Shown here piece after piece: positions 1-11,978 of a stretch of DNA of 64,000 nt (positions are counted from its first letter, which is position 1; the number at the start of each line of letters is the position of its first letter). Under the pieces are notes generated by a model. It was not told where the DNA came from. It worked only from the letters and a program-made list of their open reading frames with translations, and did no database searches. The DNA lies in NCBI GenBank assembly GCA_951804985.1, contig OX638134.1, positions 9,631,017 to 9,695,016 on the forward strand. Reading direction: 5' to 3'. Origin of the DNA: Dryomyza anilis (taxonomy: Eukaryota > Arthropoda > Insecta > Diptera > Dryomyzidae). Both the position numbers and the translations under genes were made by a program.

Positions 1-560
1 GAAGATCTGTGAAGGCGCGTTTTCTCACCATGCATAAACCAGATGTTGCATTTTATATGTGCCAGAAAATTGGCAAATTTCGATTCGTATCGATAAATGC
101 CTTGAAACCAAACAATAAATGCCTTTACATCACTGTTTTATCTTGCATCAATAAAGAGTTATAGCAAAAAACCGAAATGATTCGCCCTTTTGGCATGACC
201 AGATTTTCAATTTTTCAAATTTCTGTGGTTTTTTTTTGCTATAACTCTTTATTGGTGCACGATAAAATAGTGGTGTAAAGGCATTAATTGTTTGTTTTTA
301 AAGCAGCTATCGATTGGCATCATTATTTATGAATAATTTGCCAAACATTTTTTTTGTAAATGATAAAAAATCAAAACAATATTTGAAACTAATAATGCCA
401 ATCGGTAGATATTTTAAAAACAAACAATAAATGCCATTGATATCACTGCTTTATCTTGCACCAATAAAGAGTTATAGCAAAAAAATGAAAAGATTCGCCC
501 TTTTGACATGTCAAGATTTTTCAATTTTGGAAATTTTGGAAAATTATATGTGTGATAAAT
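1..560. repeat. Foldback repeat FB1, copy 1 (multi-hairpin)
   Basis: The stretch alternates one segment in forward and reverse orientation. The words 'aataaagagttatagcaaaa' (151-170, 463-482) and its complement 'ttttgctataactctttatt' (234-253) recur, as do 'tatcgattggcatcatt' and 'aataatgccaatcggtag'. The sequence folds into consecutive hairpins with centres near 200 and 360. A second copy with the same alternation lies at 53,790-54,450. No protein is encoded; it is probably a non-autonomous foldback element or an inverted satellite. The left end may continue outside the window. Confidence 0.7.
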
Positions 561-1150
561 GTGAAATTTGTATATACCTATTAAATTGTGTTGAAATTGC
601 ATTTCATATGTAAAAGTCAGATATCTGGTGTTTTATAGTTTTTGTTTACCATGCATCATTTCACCACGTCTTTTATAGACTTTTTACTCTCTGTATAAAG
701 TTCAGTTTATCGCAAAAAATTTATGACATTATATATCATGTGATTTTATCTTACTCTACATACATAAATTGACCACATATTGTTATATATATGTTCGACA
801 CTTGTAAATGAAATTGTGGTGAAATTACATTTGATATGAATAACAAAACTCTTTAATGCTATTTCACCACAATACGCAATAGCTAAATTTAAATTTTTTG
901 ATTCAACATTCCATATTTTTAGAGATTTTTCTTGTAAAACACTTAAATCAAATAGTTTAGTCGATAACACATACATTTATACCACAAACATTTACATCAA
1001 ATATTTTTTCAAAATTTATACCACATGCATTTACACCAAAACCATATACATCACAATTATTTACATCAAATACGTTTTCAATAAATGTTGCAATATAAAA
1101 ATCTTGATTTCATAAAAGAAGATCTATGACATATGTATGTCATTTTATGT
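561..1150. other. AT-rich DNA without a gene
   Basis: Only short chance reading frames are present. Between about 960 and 1075 a loose repetition of 'taccaca..catttacatcaaa' occurs three to four times (tandem, degenerate). No other structure was recognised. Confidence 0.6.
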
Positions 1151-1559
1151 TTAGCGTATTCACAGTTACACGGTATTGGTACGAATTTGTACGAATACGA
1201 CAGTACGGCAATTGAACTGTGAGCACCACTTTTCTGCTTTGTTAAAATATTTCGTCAAATAAATGCTGCTGATCCTTTAGGATTTTTTGAAATTATCATA
1301 AATATTCCTCGATTTCAAAAGAAAAACAATAAATTAACTTTTTATGTGCACTATTTGTCTTGAATTTCACAATTTTTCTTCATTTCATAAAATACGACAG
1401 CAAAAACATGCCTCAGGACTACTCTCAAATACAACACTTGTGGTATTTCACTTGTATAAGGGATGCAACAACAAATTGACGTCTGAGTGTTCTTGTATCG
1501 TATATATACTACATGGTATGAATACCTTACTAAAATACGATGAACTGTGAATACGCTAA
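1151..1559. mobile_element. 409-bp inverted-repeat element (MITE-like)
   Basis: The ends are a perfect 17-bp inverted repeat: 'ttagcgtattcacagtt' at 1151-1167 and 'aactgtgaatacgctaa' at 1543-1559. Weaker pairing continues inward for about 20 more bases. The interior has no credible ORF (the 68-codon frame at 1344 is chance). Size and terminal symmetry fit a non-autonomous DNA transposon. A clear target-site duplication was not found; the ends are TTA../..TAA. Confidence 0.65.
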
Positions 1560-2459
1560 TTATATTTTAAAATAATTTTGTATTTTTTTAACTCACCACA
1601 CAATCCACACCACAACCAGGCGCCTGTAAAGTATATAAGAAGATCATTTTAAAAATTGTCTGACGAGGTAAAATTTTCGAGAATGGAGATAGAATTTCTA
1701 TTAAAAAAAGTGTTGGGTAATAAATTTGCAGTCATTGGTAACAAAAACTACTTTAATTTTCTAAAAATAAATACTTAATTTAATTAAAATAAATTCAGAT
1801 TTGCAAAATGTAATTTTTGATTCTTATACCATGGCATAATTTATTTAAAAACACTGCTCAATACGATTTTTTCAAAAGGAATGCCATGCATTATATATAA
1901 TTATATATAAAAATATAAAAATTATATAAATTATACATAATTCGTGGTTGTTGATTTTGAACGCATACTCTGTATTTTTTTAACACATGACCTTTTTAGA
2001 AAACTAAAAAAACACGATTTTTTCAGCCACTATTTTGAATAAAAAAAATTACACAGCTTAACAAGAAAAAAAACCTAAAAAACTTTAAACGCAATTTTAA
2101 TTTAAATTTATCAGGCAAATTTTAATATAAAATGAAATTTTTGAATCTGAACTACAAACTAACAAAACACATTTTTTCTTATTTTGTAGACTATTTTCTA
2201 ATAATTTTTTAGTATTTAAAATATAATAAGAATAAAAAATGGTTTATGATTTCTATAACATATTCAAAACTTGCGTTCGAAATAACTAATTTTTTGCCAT
2301 TTGTTCTATTTATTGGTATAACATATAAAACTATATAAATCAATGTTAATAAATTCACTATTATAAATTTGTTATGACAACTACATTTTCTTTAGTGTAC
2401 CATATGGTACCTCAACAGATCAATATGCAAAATTTCACCACATGATGCAACCCATTATT
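1560..2459. repeat. AT-rich DNA with a diverged FB3 fragment
   Basis: About 1850-2100 resembles the outer part of foldback FB3: 'aacactgctcaatacgatttttt' type start, then a 'ggttgttgattttgaacgcatactc' type block and 'aaacgcaatttt'. The same order of blocks occurs near 60,020 and, inverted, near 41,045. The rest is AT-rich sequence with no gene. Confidence 0.4.
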
Positions 2460-2830
2460 TTTCTTTTGTTTGTTCCATATTGGGATGACCGTAAAGCTGC
2501 GCCTGCGCATGCAAGCTTCACCTTTAGTTTTGCCACTTAAGCCGTGACACGAGAGTCATTGTACTCGCAGCAGCACAGCACTCAATTTACGACGACATTC
2601 TTTGGCGCTTCGATTACTACTTAACTTCTCAGCGAGAATTACTCATGAGCCAGCAAGTCAGCCACACACAGCTTTTTAGGTTTTATTCAAGTTTCAGCTT
2701 GTTTCAAATTTTAATCAATTCTAGTAGATGACTGCGGTGAGTTGGCATCCGCATTTATGCGATACTTCGAACACTGAATCATATAATGAGTTCAAAAAAA
2801 TAAAATAAACGAAATACACACGATGTACAC
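2460..2830. other. GC-richer unique island 1
   Basis: The base composition changes from about three-quarters A+T to near balance, and the repeat words of the flanks disappear. No long ORF crosses it. It contains a GCGCATGC-type site (see 2504) and CAG/CAC-rich words. Such islands in fly introns are often conserved regulatory DNA or untranslated exon sequence; that is an inference. Confidence 0.4.
2504..2512. promoter_or_regulatory. TGCGCATGC, NRF-1/Ewg-like site
   Basis: The sequence 'tgcgcatgc' matches the core of the palindromic site known for the NRF-1/Ewg transcription-factor family. It lies in a GC-richer island, like the second such site at 12,101. No experimental support can be read from sequence; a single 9-bp match can occur by chance. 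Confidence 0.25.
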
Positions 2831-3110
2831 TAAACAAAGTGCTTTCATGTGAGTTGAGTATAATGGTGATTATTAGCTGAGGTCATGATAATTTCAATTG
2901 TGGTTTCAGGCAATTCGTATGGGAATGTTTTCAATGTCGCGGTTAATATGATAAAATTTCTATAAATATTTTGTGCAAAGCTAAATATCTAAACATAATT
3001 TGCAAGTATTTGGCATTGTAGACCAAAATTTTGCTTTTTGGTTTATTTTAAAAATGGCTTGATTTCAATTAAAATTTATTAAAATTTATATAATTGCATA
3101 GAAAAATGGA
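2831..3110. other. AT-rich DNA, nothing recognised
   Basis: Unique-looking AT-rich sequence between island 1 and the first palindromic-core satellite array. No ORF, RNA gene or repeat boundary was recognised. Confidence 0.5.
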
Positions 3111-4910
3111 GAAAAAAAGAAAATTTAAAAATTTCCCAAAAAAGGGACATTTTTGAAATTGATTTTATACATGTTGGGAGTATTTAGAGCGTTATAAATG
3201 AAATATAAAAGTAGCATATTTTAAAATTGACGACTTTCCCTTTTTGGGAAATTTTTAAAATGGCTTAAATTCAATTTAAAAGTCTAAACGCATAAGATAT
3301 CCATAAAAATAAGCTAAAAAAATCAATTTCGAAAATTTCCTCAAAAAGGGAAATTTTTTAAATAAGTTTTAAAAAATGTTTAAAGTAGTTTGAACGCTAT
3401 AAATAGCATAAAAAGGTAGCAAAGTAATAATTGTCGCTCTCCGGGAAATTAAGTGCTTCAAAATTGAAGAATTTCCCTTTTTGGGATATATGTAAAATAG
3501 CTTAAATTCAACATAAAAGTATTAAACGCATATGATATGCATAAAATTAAACCAAAAAAGTAAATTTTAAAAATTTCCCAAAAAGGGGACATTTTTTTTT
3601 AATATGTTTTAAACTATGTTTATAGTAGTTTGAACGCTCTAAATGGCATAAAAAGGTTACAGAAGAATAAATTTACATTTGTGAGAAATTATTTTAAGTG
3701 CTGCAAAATTAATGAATTTCCCTTTATGGGAAATTTTTAAAATGGCTTAAATTAAACATACAAGTAAAAAACGTATAAGATATGCATATATGTAAACCAA
3801 AAAAGTAAATTTTAAAAATTTCCCAAAAAAAGGAAATTTTAAAAATTTCCCAAAAAATGGGAATGCTATAAACTGCATAGAAATGTAATCAAATATTATA
3901 CGAGATAATTTTCCTGGCAAGCTAGACGAACTACATATAAATACAAAAATTTCCTTTTCTGGGAAATTATATTAATCGCTTGTTTTAATTTAAAAAGTAT
4001 TATGCGCATACAATATGTATAGAATTAAAGAAAAAAATCTTAATTTGTATAAATTTCCCAAAAGGGATTTTTTTTTTAAATTGATTTTAGGAATATTTGG
4101 GATATTTCCAACGCTGTAAATGACAGAAATAAAGAAAAATATATAAAAATTGATATGTTCGACGAATTATATGGAAAAATAAAAATTTTCCTTTATGGGA
4201 CATTTTTAAAATGGCTTAAATTTAACTTTAAAAAAAAATCCCAAATATGGAAATTTTTGAAGAAATTGTAGTGCTGTAAATGGCATATTATGAAAGCATA
4301 ATAGTATATGAGATAAAACACTCGACATTTTGAGAAAATTTTAATAAACAAAAAATATACCTTTTTGGGAAATTTTTATAAGTGCTTGATTTGAACTTAG
4401 AATTATTAAGCCCTTTCGATAGGCGTACAAATAAAGCAAAAACGTCAAATAATATAATTTCCCAAAAAGGGAATTTCCCTTTCTTTTAAAATTGCTTTTA
4501 AAAGAATTTGGACTAGAAAGAGTATATAAATAAAGCAAAAACGTCAAATTAAATAATTTTCTAAAAAGGGAAATTTTGTAAACTTGCTTTTTTAAGCATT
4601 TGGAGTAGTAAGCGCATTAAAAATGACATAGAATAATAGCCGAATTTAAAAATAATAATTTCCCAAAAAGGGAAATTTTGTAAATTTGATTTTATAAGCA
4701 TTTGAAGTATTAAGAGTACTATAAATGATATAAAATGGTAGTAGAAATGAAAAATAATAATTTCCCCTAGAGGGAAATTTTTAAAATTATATTTTATATA
4801 ATAAAAAAATGATAACAATAAAGACGAACTTTGTAAATGGTGCGAAATTGCATACTCTGCCATTGAAATTTGTAAGATAAAACTTTTTCTGTTGAAATCG
4901 GAGTAGTTAA
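3111..4910. repeat. Palindromic-core satellite, array 1
   Basis: About sixteen degenerate copies of a 22-24 bp palindromic core, 'aaatttcccaaaaaggg' followed by 'aaattt', recur with centres near 3140, 3240, 3345, 3475, 3575, 3725, 3820, 3955, 4055, 4190, 4235, 4365, 4460, 4560, 4665 and 4765. Spacing alternates roughly 100 and 135 bp, so the higher-order period is about 235-245 bp. Between cores, words such as 'aaatggcttaaattcaa' and 'acgcataagatatgcataaa' also recur. The 68- and 118-codon minus-strand frames here are translations of the repeat. The same core organises arrays at 12.6, 17.9 and 20.7 kb. Confidence 0.8.
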
Positions 4911-5845
4911 AGCACAAGAAATATCATGAAACAGAAAACCTCATTTATTTATTTATTTTTTATATTTTTTAAAATATGAAATTTTAGAAAACAGCCCTTC
5001 TAAAATTTTATTTACACAAAAGAAAGAAAAGCTCGAAATAATTTAGTATTGAAAACAGTTTCTAAAATACATGAAAAATGAATGCATTGATAAGATATGA
5101 GAAAAAAATTAAAAATTGCACAAAAATCGAAAAAATACAATAAAACATGATAGAAATACATATTTCTAATCAAAAATTACTTAACATATACACACAACGC
5201 AAAAGTTCAAGAATAAAACAAATCAAAATTAAATGTTGTTTAATAAAAAAAATTATTTTATTTCATATAAAACAGTATTACATATAGTTAAATAAATATT
5301 ATTCAAATGTATGGGTTCTTTAGAAAACTATTTTCAAATAAACAAAATGAATTTATTAAAATTTAAATGAATTTATTAAAATGAATTTATTTAAATATTA
5401 TAAAAATATATTTATGTTCCTTTAATTAAATGCTGATTGTTGCATATTAAAATATATATACAAAACAATACGTAAATATATCATATTATATACATACTAC
5501 GCACATTACTACATAACATACATGATGTACCTTAATACATAATGTTTTAATAATGAATATTTGAACCAACATTCGTTGTACCTACGTCTATTAAATATTT
5601 ATGTGTAACTATTTGATGAAATATTCTATATTATATACATTATATTAAAAAATATATACATTAATATTCAATAAACCTGTATTACATATATATTTAACAT
5701 ATTATAACAAAAACCTTGAGTCACTTATGAATTTATGTAAAAATGTATAAAAATTATTGATGAATAAAATATCAGAACTATATGAAAAATAAACAAAGTT
5801 TATGGTACATATCCGAGCATCGATTGGAATTTCGTTAGTTAACGT
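4911..5845. other. Very AT-rich DNA, no gene seen
   Basis: Homopolymer and TATA-rich sequence with no ORF of interest. Local near-repeats such as 'aaatgaatttattaaaa' (5345-5395) suggest slippage. No element boundary was found. Confidence 0.55.
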
Positions 5846-5846
5846 A

Positions 5847-6069
5847 CACCCAGAAAAAAATTCCCTCAAATCCAATTAAAATTGGTCAATAGGACAATTA
5901 TTGATTTAATGGTATACAAAAAAAAATAAATATATTCATATAAACTCGATGGCAATGTCATGGTATTTTCTAGTATTTAATGGTATTTTCCAATTACAAT
6001 AATAATTTATCCTATTGACTATTTTTAATAGTAAAAAACTATTATTTATATAGTATTTTTTTCTGGGTG
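5847..6069. mobile_element. MITE family A, complete copy (223 bp, TA duplication)
   Basis: The element begins 'cacccagaaaaaaa' and ends 'tttttttctgggtg', a terminal inverted repeat, and is bracketed by TA dinucleotides (5845-5846, 6070-6071). The interior has 'ggtcaataggacaattattg' facing 'aatttatcctattgactatt'. A TA duplication and CAC..GTG ends fit a non-autonomous Tc1/mariner-type element. Related copies lie at 14,964-15,181 and 59,561-59,766. Confidence 0.85.
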
Positions 6070-6071
6070 TA

Positions 6072-6904
6072 TGAAGAATTCCAAACAAAAGTTTTTGAAT
6101 TTGTCTACTCAATAGAAAAATGTTTTTTAAATGATTTCAAAACATTTCAATTATAGAAAATGTGATTTAAATGCAGTTGGAAACTATTGGGTTGTATTGA
6201 AAATCTGAATGTAATGAAAAAATTGAATTGAGAAAACGAATTTCAAATTGTTGCATTGTTGAATGGAAATTTTTCAAATGAAGTTCGATCGAAAGTGGAA
6301 TATGCTCCTATTGTTTTATTAACAAATCATTTTTACGTGTTGGAAGGTTAGGAAAATCTTTCTCTCGAAAGAAAACATATTTTCGTGCTATTAATTTAAC
6401 CCATTAACGACTATTTGGATAGAATAAGTACAAAAATTAAGCAATATTAGAAAAAATCAAGCGAATCGCGAATAAATTTTCATGGACAGGTTAGAAACTA
6501 CTTAAAGATAATTTTTAGGTCACATAGGGGAAAGTGTTAGCGGATCAAAAATAATTTGGAAAATTGTATGGAAAATCGAAAATACTTTTTTCAGTAAAAT
6601 CAAACGAAGGAATCGGTGATCATTCTTTAATGGGCTAATGATTTAGCACAATTTTTTAAAGAAATAATAGGACTTTCCCACTTTCTTGCAGCAACAACCT
6701 TTGTATTAAAAAATAATCTATAAATGGAAGTTCGAATTTCAAAGCTAAAGTTTATATTTTTATTTCCGAAAATATTTTCCTTGAATATAAAAATAATGCA
6801 AACCTTAAAAACTTATATATGGGTTGCTTTATTTTATGATTTCTATTTTTATTTTATTGATATTATAAAATACGTAGAAGTTGATAACTGGGTGTCTAGT
6901 TTAA
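6072..6904. other. AT-rich DNA, no gene recognised
   Basis: About 6225-6305 has 'gaagttcgatcgaaagtgga', a word like the end of the FB2-related repeat at 27.5 kb, so a relic may be present. The 111-codon frame at 6724-7059 has no recognisable domain and runs into the GATATC repeat, so it is treated as chance. Confidence 0.4.
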
Positions 6905-7245
6905 GAATTTCTCGGTATGACATACGTTTCGATATCATTACGAGATCGTTACGAGATTTAGGAGTATCCCACGATATCGGACCCTATCAAGGTAAGCAGA
7001 TATCGATGCGATCTGTGGTATCGGTACGAGACATTTTTCGAAATCGAAAAGAAAAATAATCCAAGTTTCTTCGAATAAAATTGCGATATCGATGTGATAA
7101 ATGCTTAAATATCGTATCTTGTCTTTTAATTTAAATGTACGAGAAATTTTAAAAATTGGAACCAATAAAGCTACGAGATGGAACTTTTTTTATCGAAGTT
7201 AATTTGAGAATATTTTGAGATTCCGATGATCTCCGAGAGATGGCA
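6905..7245. repeat. GATATC/TCGA-rich dispersed repeat, copy 1
   Basis: Words such as 'cgatatcattacgagatcgt', 'ttgcgatatcgatgtgataa' and 'atatcgtatcttgtc' occur in the same order at 27,970-28,325. The shared stretch is about 340 bp and clearly diverged. No coding potential was seen; it is an unnamed dispersed repeat. Confidence 0.65.
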
Positions 7246-8793
7246 GACTGGGTTATAGAACAATAAATAATTTTCCTCGACAATTCTTCTTTAAGACAAT
7301 TCTTCTCCGTGTCTCTATTCATACGAATCAATTTATTTAGAACTTCTAGAACTGCAAAATTATTGATAAATATATTCCCAGAAAATTTTTACTCGAAACA
7401 ATTTTACCAGTATTCCCGCAAATAATGGTTTCTGGGACATTTATTTCTTGACAATTCTTCCTCGAGAAAACATAGAAGAACATCAAGATTTTAAAGAATA
7501 AATTGTGGGAATGGAAAAGTGAGACAACTAGAAGGTAGATATGCGAGAATGGCAATGTTCCCTTTCGAATGGTAGCACAATATTGGGAAATCCGATACAC
7601 AGCAATACATTATAAAAGATTATGATATGAGGAATATACGAGATATACCACGCCGATGTCACAATTAAAGGGGAACACAACCGAAATTAAAGCTCCGAAT
7701 TCCTGTCGAAGTGGGCTAGGAAATTGATTGGATAAGTCTTGTGGTACATCTTCCGCTCATTCCCGTTATGAATACAATTGTATTCCCGAACAATTCTTCC
7801 ACGAAACTACACTCATAATAAAAAGTATGTAACAGTAGCAAAAAAAGGTTGCTAAATAGCAAAAATGTTTGCTGAAAGGAGGAAAACGTTGGTTTTATTT
7901 GAAAAAATTTTTTTTATGTTCTTTTTATGCTGTTAACTCCAATTCATAAAAAAAAAATATTATTAAATATTTTTATATTTCTTTTATATATATTTTTTTT
8001 ACTTTATTACTTATTTTAAATTTTACTTATTTAAATTTACTGCTGTATAAAACAATAACTCGGAAAATTATCGAAATATCGAAAATCCGATTACGTATAA
8101 TTTTATTTCGCAAACAGTTCTACATGATTGCATATTGTTTTGAAATATTCTAAATTTCGACTCCTAGTACAAATGCACCCCCCTTAGTACAAATTTCAAT
8201 GTACTTGCGGCACGTGTTCCCATTGTTCAAATTCAAAAAAATATTGCACACCTTATTTTTGAGTCCTAATAAAAAATCCTAGGGGTTGAGAAAACTAAAA
8301 ATCGAAAAGAGTGTCAAATAAGTGACACCCAAATGCTTAGTAGATATGTTTAGTATTGACACGACCCGTTTTTGTACGCACTAGTTTTCTACCAAACTGT
8401 TCGCTCTGTCAAATAAACGGATGCTGTAATTACTAGTTAAAGTTTGCTAAAATTTAGCAATCAGAGTTTGTTATTCTTCCTCGAACAGCTTCTCATTTTT
8501 AAACACCGAAATGGACAGAAGGACAATTATTCCCAAATTATATTTTTAAACACACAATTCTTTTTAAAAGAATTAAGAATTGACATAAAATTTATTTTTT
8601 AATGAGAAGTTAATTTGATTTATTTTATATATAAACTTACGTTTGCAATGTGAGAAAATTATTTAAAATTCGAGTAAATTACAATTTTAATATACTATGG
8701 GAAAGAATTGTCCGGAGAAAATTTTAACGGTCAAGAATTATATTAGGAAATCGGGGATCAATTACACTGACCTACACTTATTATGGTGCAGTA
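7246..8793. repeat. Degenerate GAAGAATTGTCC-rich tract, left part
   Basis: The motif 'gacaattcttc' and its complement 'gaagaattgtcc' recur irregularly (for example 7278, 7296, 7457, 7790, 8705), mixed with 'gggaa' and 'ttcccg' words. Between about 7805 and 8480 a different segment is present, with 'ggttgctaaatagcaaa' near its left and 'tttgctaaaatttagcaatc' near its right side, possibly an inserted element with weakly inverted ends. No gene was seen. Confidence 0.4.
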
Positions 8794-9222
8794 CCCTAGT
8801 AGAAAATTTGCCCGATGCGCCATCGGGAAATGATCGGCATTTCGTTGGGTAAGCCCTATTAGAGAAAATATGATCATTGCCTTTGCATGCCCTTAATATG
8901 CTTACCATACAGGGTTTACATTATCTAAATAGTCAATGTTCCCGATCATTGCTACATTCTTTGTTCCTCATATCGAAATCAGCATCAGACAATGATCGAG
9001 ATTAATGAGAGAAACCCTATTATGCTCGGGCTCAGACAAGGCAATTGTCGGGTAAATATTAAAATGCGGAATTGCCCGATCAGTACATGATCATGGCCTG
9101 AGGTCAATACATGATCAGGACACTGCGTTACAAGGACATTATGAGCCTCGTCATATCCCGATAATCTCAAATAATGACATGATCACTTCATGACCATGGC
9201 CCCACCAAAATGTCTACTAGGG
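8794..9222. mobile_element. CCCTAG-ended MITE, 429 bp, TA duplication
   Basis: The ends are 'ccctagtaga' (8794-8803) and its complement 'tctactaggg' (9213-9222), flanked by TA on both sides (8792-8793, 9223-9224). The interior is rich in GATCAT and CCCGAT words and has no credible ORF. The same terminal words occur in a 132-bp relative at 15,262-15,393 and in scattered fragments near 48,305, 53,010, 54,575 and 59,930. Confidence 0.7.
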
Positions 9223-9224
9223 TA

Positions 9225-9716
9225 ATCTATCTCAGCATCTAATATCGAAAAGATAATTTCATACTTTTCTTTTATTTGAATTTTATAGTAATGGGAAATT
9301 AAAAAAAAAATGGGCTATATCTCAAAAACTAGAGCCAACTGACAAAACTGATTTAATTTTCGGAATCAGCACTACAAATGTATCCAATATATAACTTTTT
9401 CTGTAATAACTTTTTGTCTATAACTTTTTCTGAATCATGTCAAAATTTGAATTTTGTCGGGCAGTGTTATCTCCAATTATCTCTTGTATGAAATGACTTT
9501 TCTAGAAGAAAATAAAAATATTTGTTATTGTTCCAGGAAGAATTCACCGGTCAAGAATTGTCCGGGAATAAAGATGTTTGGGAAAGAATTTTATTGGGGC
9601 AGAATTTTATATGGGAAGTATAGTTAGGAGAAGGCTTTTTTTTTTGGGAATTTCGAGGTTCAATTATCTTGAGGAACACTTATATCTTGCAGGAAATGTC
9701 TATCTCTACATGAAAA
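9225..9716. repeat. GAAGAATTGTCC-rich tract, middle part
   Basis: The segment has 'caagaattgtccgggaa' near 9553, 'gggaaagaattttattgggg' near 9580 and 'gaggaacacttata' near 9672. A comparable order of words is found to the right of the mini-me element at 10,475-10,610, so these two parts look like tandem or split copies of one degenerate repeat. Confidence 0.45.
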
Positions 9717-9717
9717 A

Positions 9718-10471
9718 CAAAAAAACCAGTTGGGAAGGTTAGATCACATGGGAAATTTTAAAGTAGGTGTGATTATGATAGTTAGGATTATCAAAATTAT
9801 AGTCGGTCTAAGCCGACTATAAATACCCTACACATATGTGTGGTTACCATTAAAAGTGGTATAAAGGTCACCTGGGTATACGAATCCTGATAATAACTAC
9901 AAACTTACAATCGCTGAAGAATTTGCATTCATTCGATGCCCATATTTACAAATATTTAGGTGTACCTAATATCGATTTTTTTTTAACCACAAGTTTCTCC
10001 GGAAACCATTATTTTCATGTATTTGAGCATGAGTCAATATATATTTGACCAAAAAAAGTTTACCTAAACACTAAATTTCATATGAGGTATTTGAACATAA
10101 ATGGTCGGTTCTCTGGTCACAATAGACCGATCATTTTCTTGTTCAGACAGCTTAGATAAATTTCATATGAGGTATTTGAACATAAATGGTCGGTTCTCTG
10201 GTCACAATAGACCGATCATTTTCTTGTTCAGACAGCTTAGATATATAAGTAATTTAAATCTAAAGTTTCATTGCTCTAGCTCTTCTACTTTTTCTGTAAT
10301 GGTGATTTCAACAGACAGACGGACAGACGGACATCGCTAAATCGACTCAGGAGGTCATGCTGACCCAGAATATATATACTTTTCCATACCGGAGATGCTT
10401 CCTTATGGGTGTTACAAACGGTGTACCAAACTGAATATACCCTTTCACTCTTAGTGTAGGGTAGAAAAAAA
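9718..10471 (+). mobile_element. mini-me-like element, copy 1 (with internal duplication)
   Basis: Order of landmarks: 'cagttgggaaggttag', a short palindrome 'atagtcggtctaagccgact', 'ataccctacaca', a (GACA/GGAC)n run at 10,312-10,333, 'aatatatatacttttccata' and the closing 'agtgtagggta'. The (GTCY)n and (TA)n runs around a conserved core are the known signature of dipteran mini-me elements. The subterminal 'taccctaca' and 'tgtagggta' are inverted to each other. Two other copies lie at 34.8 and 44.3 kb. The assignment to mini-me is by features and not by a search. Confidence 0.65.
10072..10243. repeat. Perfect 85-bp tandem duplication inside mini-me copy 1
   Basis: 10,072-10,156 and 10,157-10,241 are identical through every base I compared, each running from 'taaatttcatatgagg' to 'gttcagacagcttaga'. 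The lack of differences implies a young duplication, or an assembly or sequencing artefact. It explains the repeated halves of the 79-codon frame at 10,101, which is not a gene. Confidence 0.85.
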
Positions 10472-11569
10472 AATTGTTCAGGGAAGAAATGTCCGGAAAA
10501 GAATACTTTCTTTGGTATAATTTTATCGGGGAAGAATTGTATGTGAAAGACATTTTTCGGAGAACAATAATCTGAGTATCAATTATATAGGGAAACACTT
10601 ATTTCTGAGGAGTAAATTTCCAATTCGTGAGTTTTAATAAAACCTTAATTACTGTTACACAATGATTGAATCAAATTGAACCAAATATGCTTTCCACAGT
10701 TATTATTTTCATCTTCTCATTAGTATTTTCATTTATTTTTAAATAATACTTTTTGTGCCAAATATATGGAATATAAAGTAATTTTTTTTAAAGTGGATAC
10801 TACATTTTGTAAATGAGCGCCTTAAATGTCTAAAACAATTTATTATTTTTATTTCCAAAAAATCTTTTTTTCCATAGAAGGTCATACAAACCTCTCTTCC
10901 ATTGAAAACCCATATATGTGGGCTACTTGCTTTAATGATTATCTAGAAGTTTTCAGAAAAACCAAGTTTTGAAAGCAATTTTCATCGATTTATACTGCTC
11001 TATAGAATGTGCAAACATAGTTTCCTTGAAGCAAAAACCATTAATAAGTATTGTTTGCAAAAAAATAGCCTAGAAACGGAAGTCAAAAGCATATTAATGA
11101 TGTTTCATACTACAAGACTATAAGGTATAAAGTTGAATGTTTAAAAGAAACATATAGCCGAACTATATATGTTGCATGGTTGTTAGATTATACAAAACAA
11201 AACCGAAAACAAACTATTTTTAGCTAACACTGACATTATATTGTTGATATTTATTTGAGGTCAACTGTGAGGCTATAGATTTTATTTTTGTATAAATTTC
11301 TAAGGGTTTCCAAAGAATAAAATAAAAATCACTGGAATTTAAGTATTGTTGATTTGAACACTAAATAACAGCAGGTTTGTATTATAAGAAAAAGTGGGTG
11401 TATTTTTAAAATAGCAGCATCAAGTGTTTGGCTATTTTGATATTTTTGTATACAATGGAAAATTTCTCAATGAAACGAATTTCATTCATAAAACTGCTCA
11501 TTCATAAAAATCAATACTATGCAAAACTAAACAAATGGGAAGAAAGGTGAGAAAAGCAATGCAAAAAAA
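10472..11569. other. AT-rich DNA, end of degenerate tract then nothing recognised
   Basis: 10,475-10,610 continues the GAAGAATTGTCC-rich tract. From about 10,620 to 11,569 the sequence is AT-rich and unique-looking, with no ORF, RNA gene or inverted ends that I could identify. Confidence 0.5.
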
Positions 11570-11932
11570 TTAGAATAATGTGCACAAGTGTTCAATTTCG
11601 CAAAATTCTGTGAAATCAAACGACCTTGCAACAGAAATCACCGCAGGATATATTTTTGCAAAAATCCTTTTGTGTGCGCAAAAAAAATTTGCATCTACAT
11701 CTGCAGCAGAGACAGTGCAGCAGCAGCAGGAGCAGCATTTTACAGTGTTGGCGAAATTTATGCGCACGAAAATGTGGTAAAATTCGTGTAGACTTTTTCG
11801 GCAAATATATTTTTTTTGTAGACTTTCGTTTGTGTTTTGTTTTGTAGACTTTGGTGTGCTGATGGCAACAGATGTTTAAGTCACGTGAGTATATTGTAAC
11901 TGTTTTTGTGTTGTTTCGGTTTATTGTCATTG

Positions 11933-11978
11933 CGCCTGTTGCGCCTCGGCTGCGAAGGACATGCTGCACGCGGCGCTG
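11933..11978 (+). promoter_or_regulatory. Block shared with the island at 22.4 kb
   Basis: 'cgcctgttgc' followed by 'catgctgcacgcggcgctg' reappears at 22,375-22,421 as 'cgcctgttgc' then 'catgttgcacggcgctg', with almost the same spacing (about 17 versus 20 bases). Both blocks lie in GC-richer islands. It could be a duplicated regulatory element or a relic of a shared repeat. Confidence 0.35.

Noticed and set aside
4561..4917. A 118-codon minus-strand protein
   Set aside because: It covers the palindromic-core satellite and consists of repeat translations (LQNFPF..EIIIF).
7805..8480. A MITE with 'ttgctaaat..agcaaa' ends
   Set aside because: The two inverted words are short, not at mirror positions, and no duplication flanks them; left only as a remark in the tract annotation.
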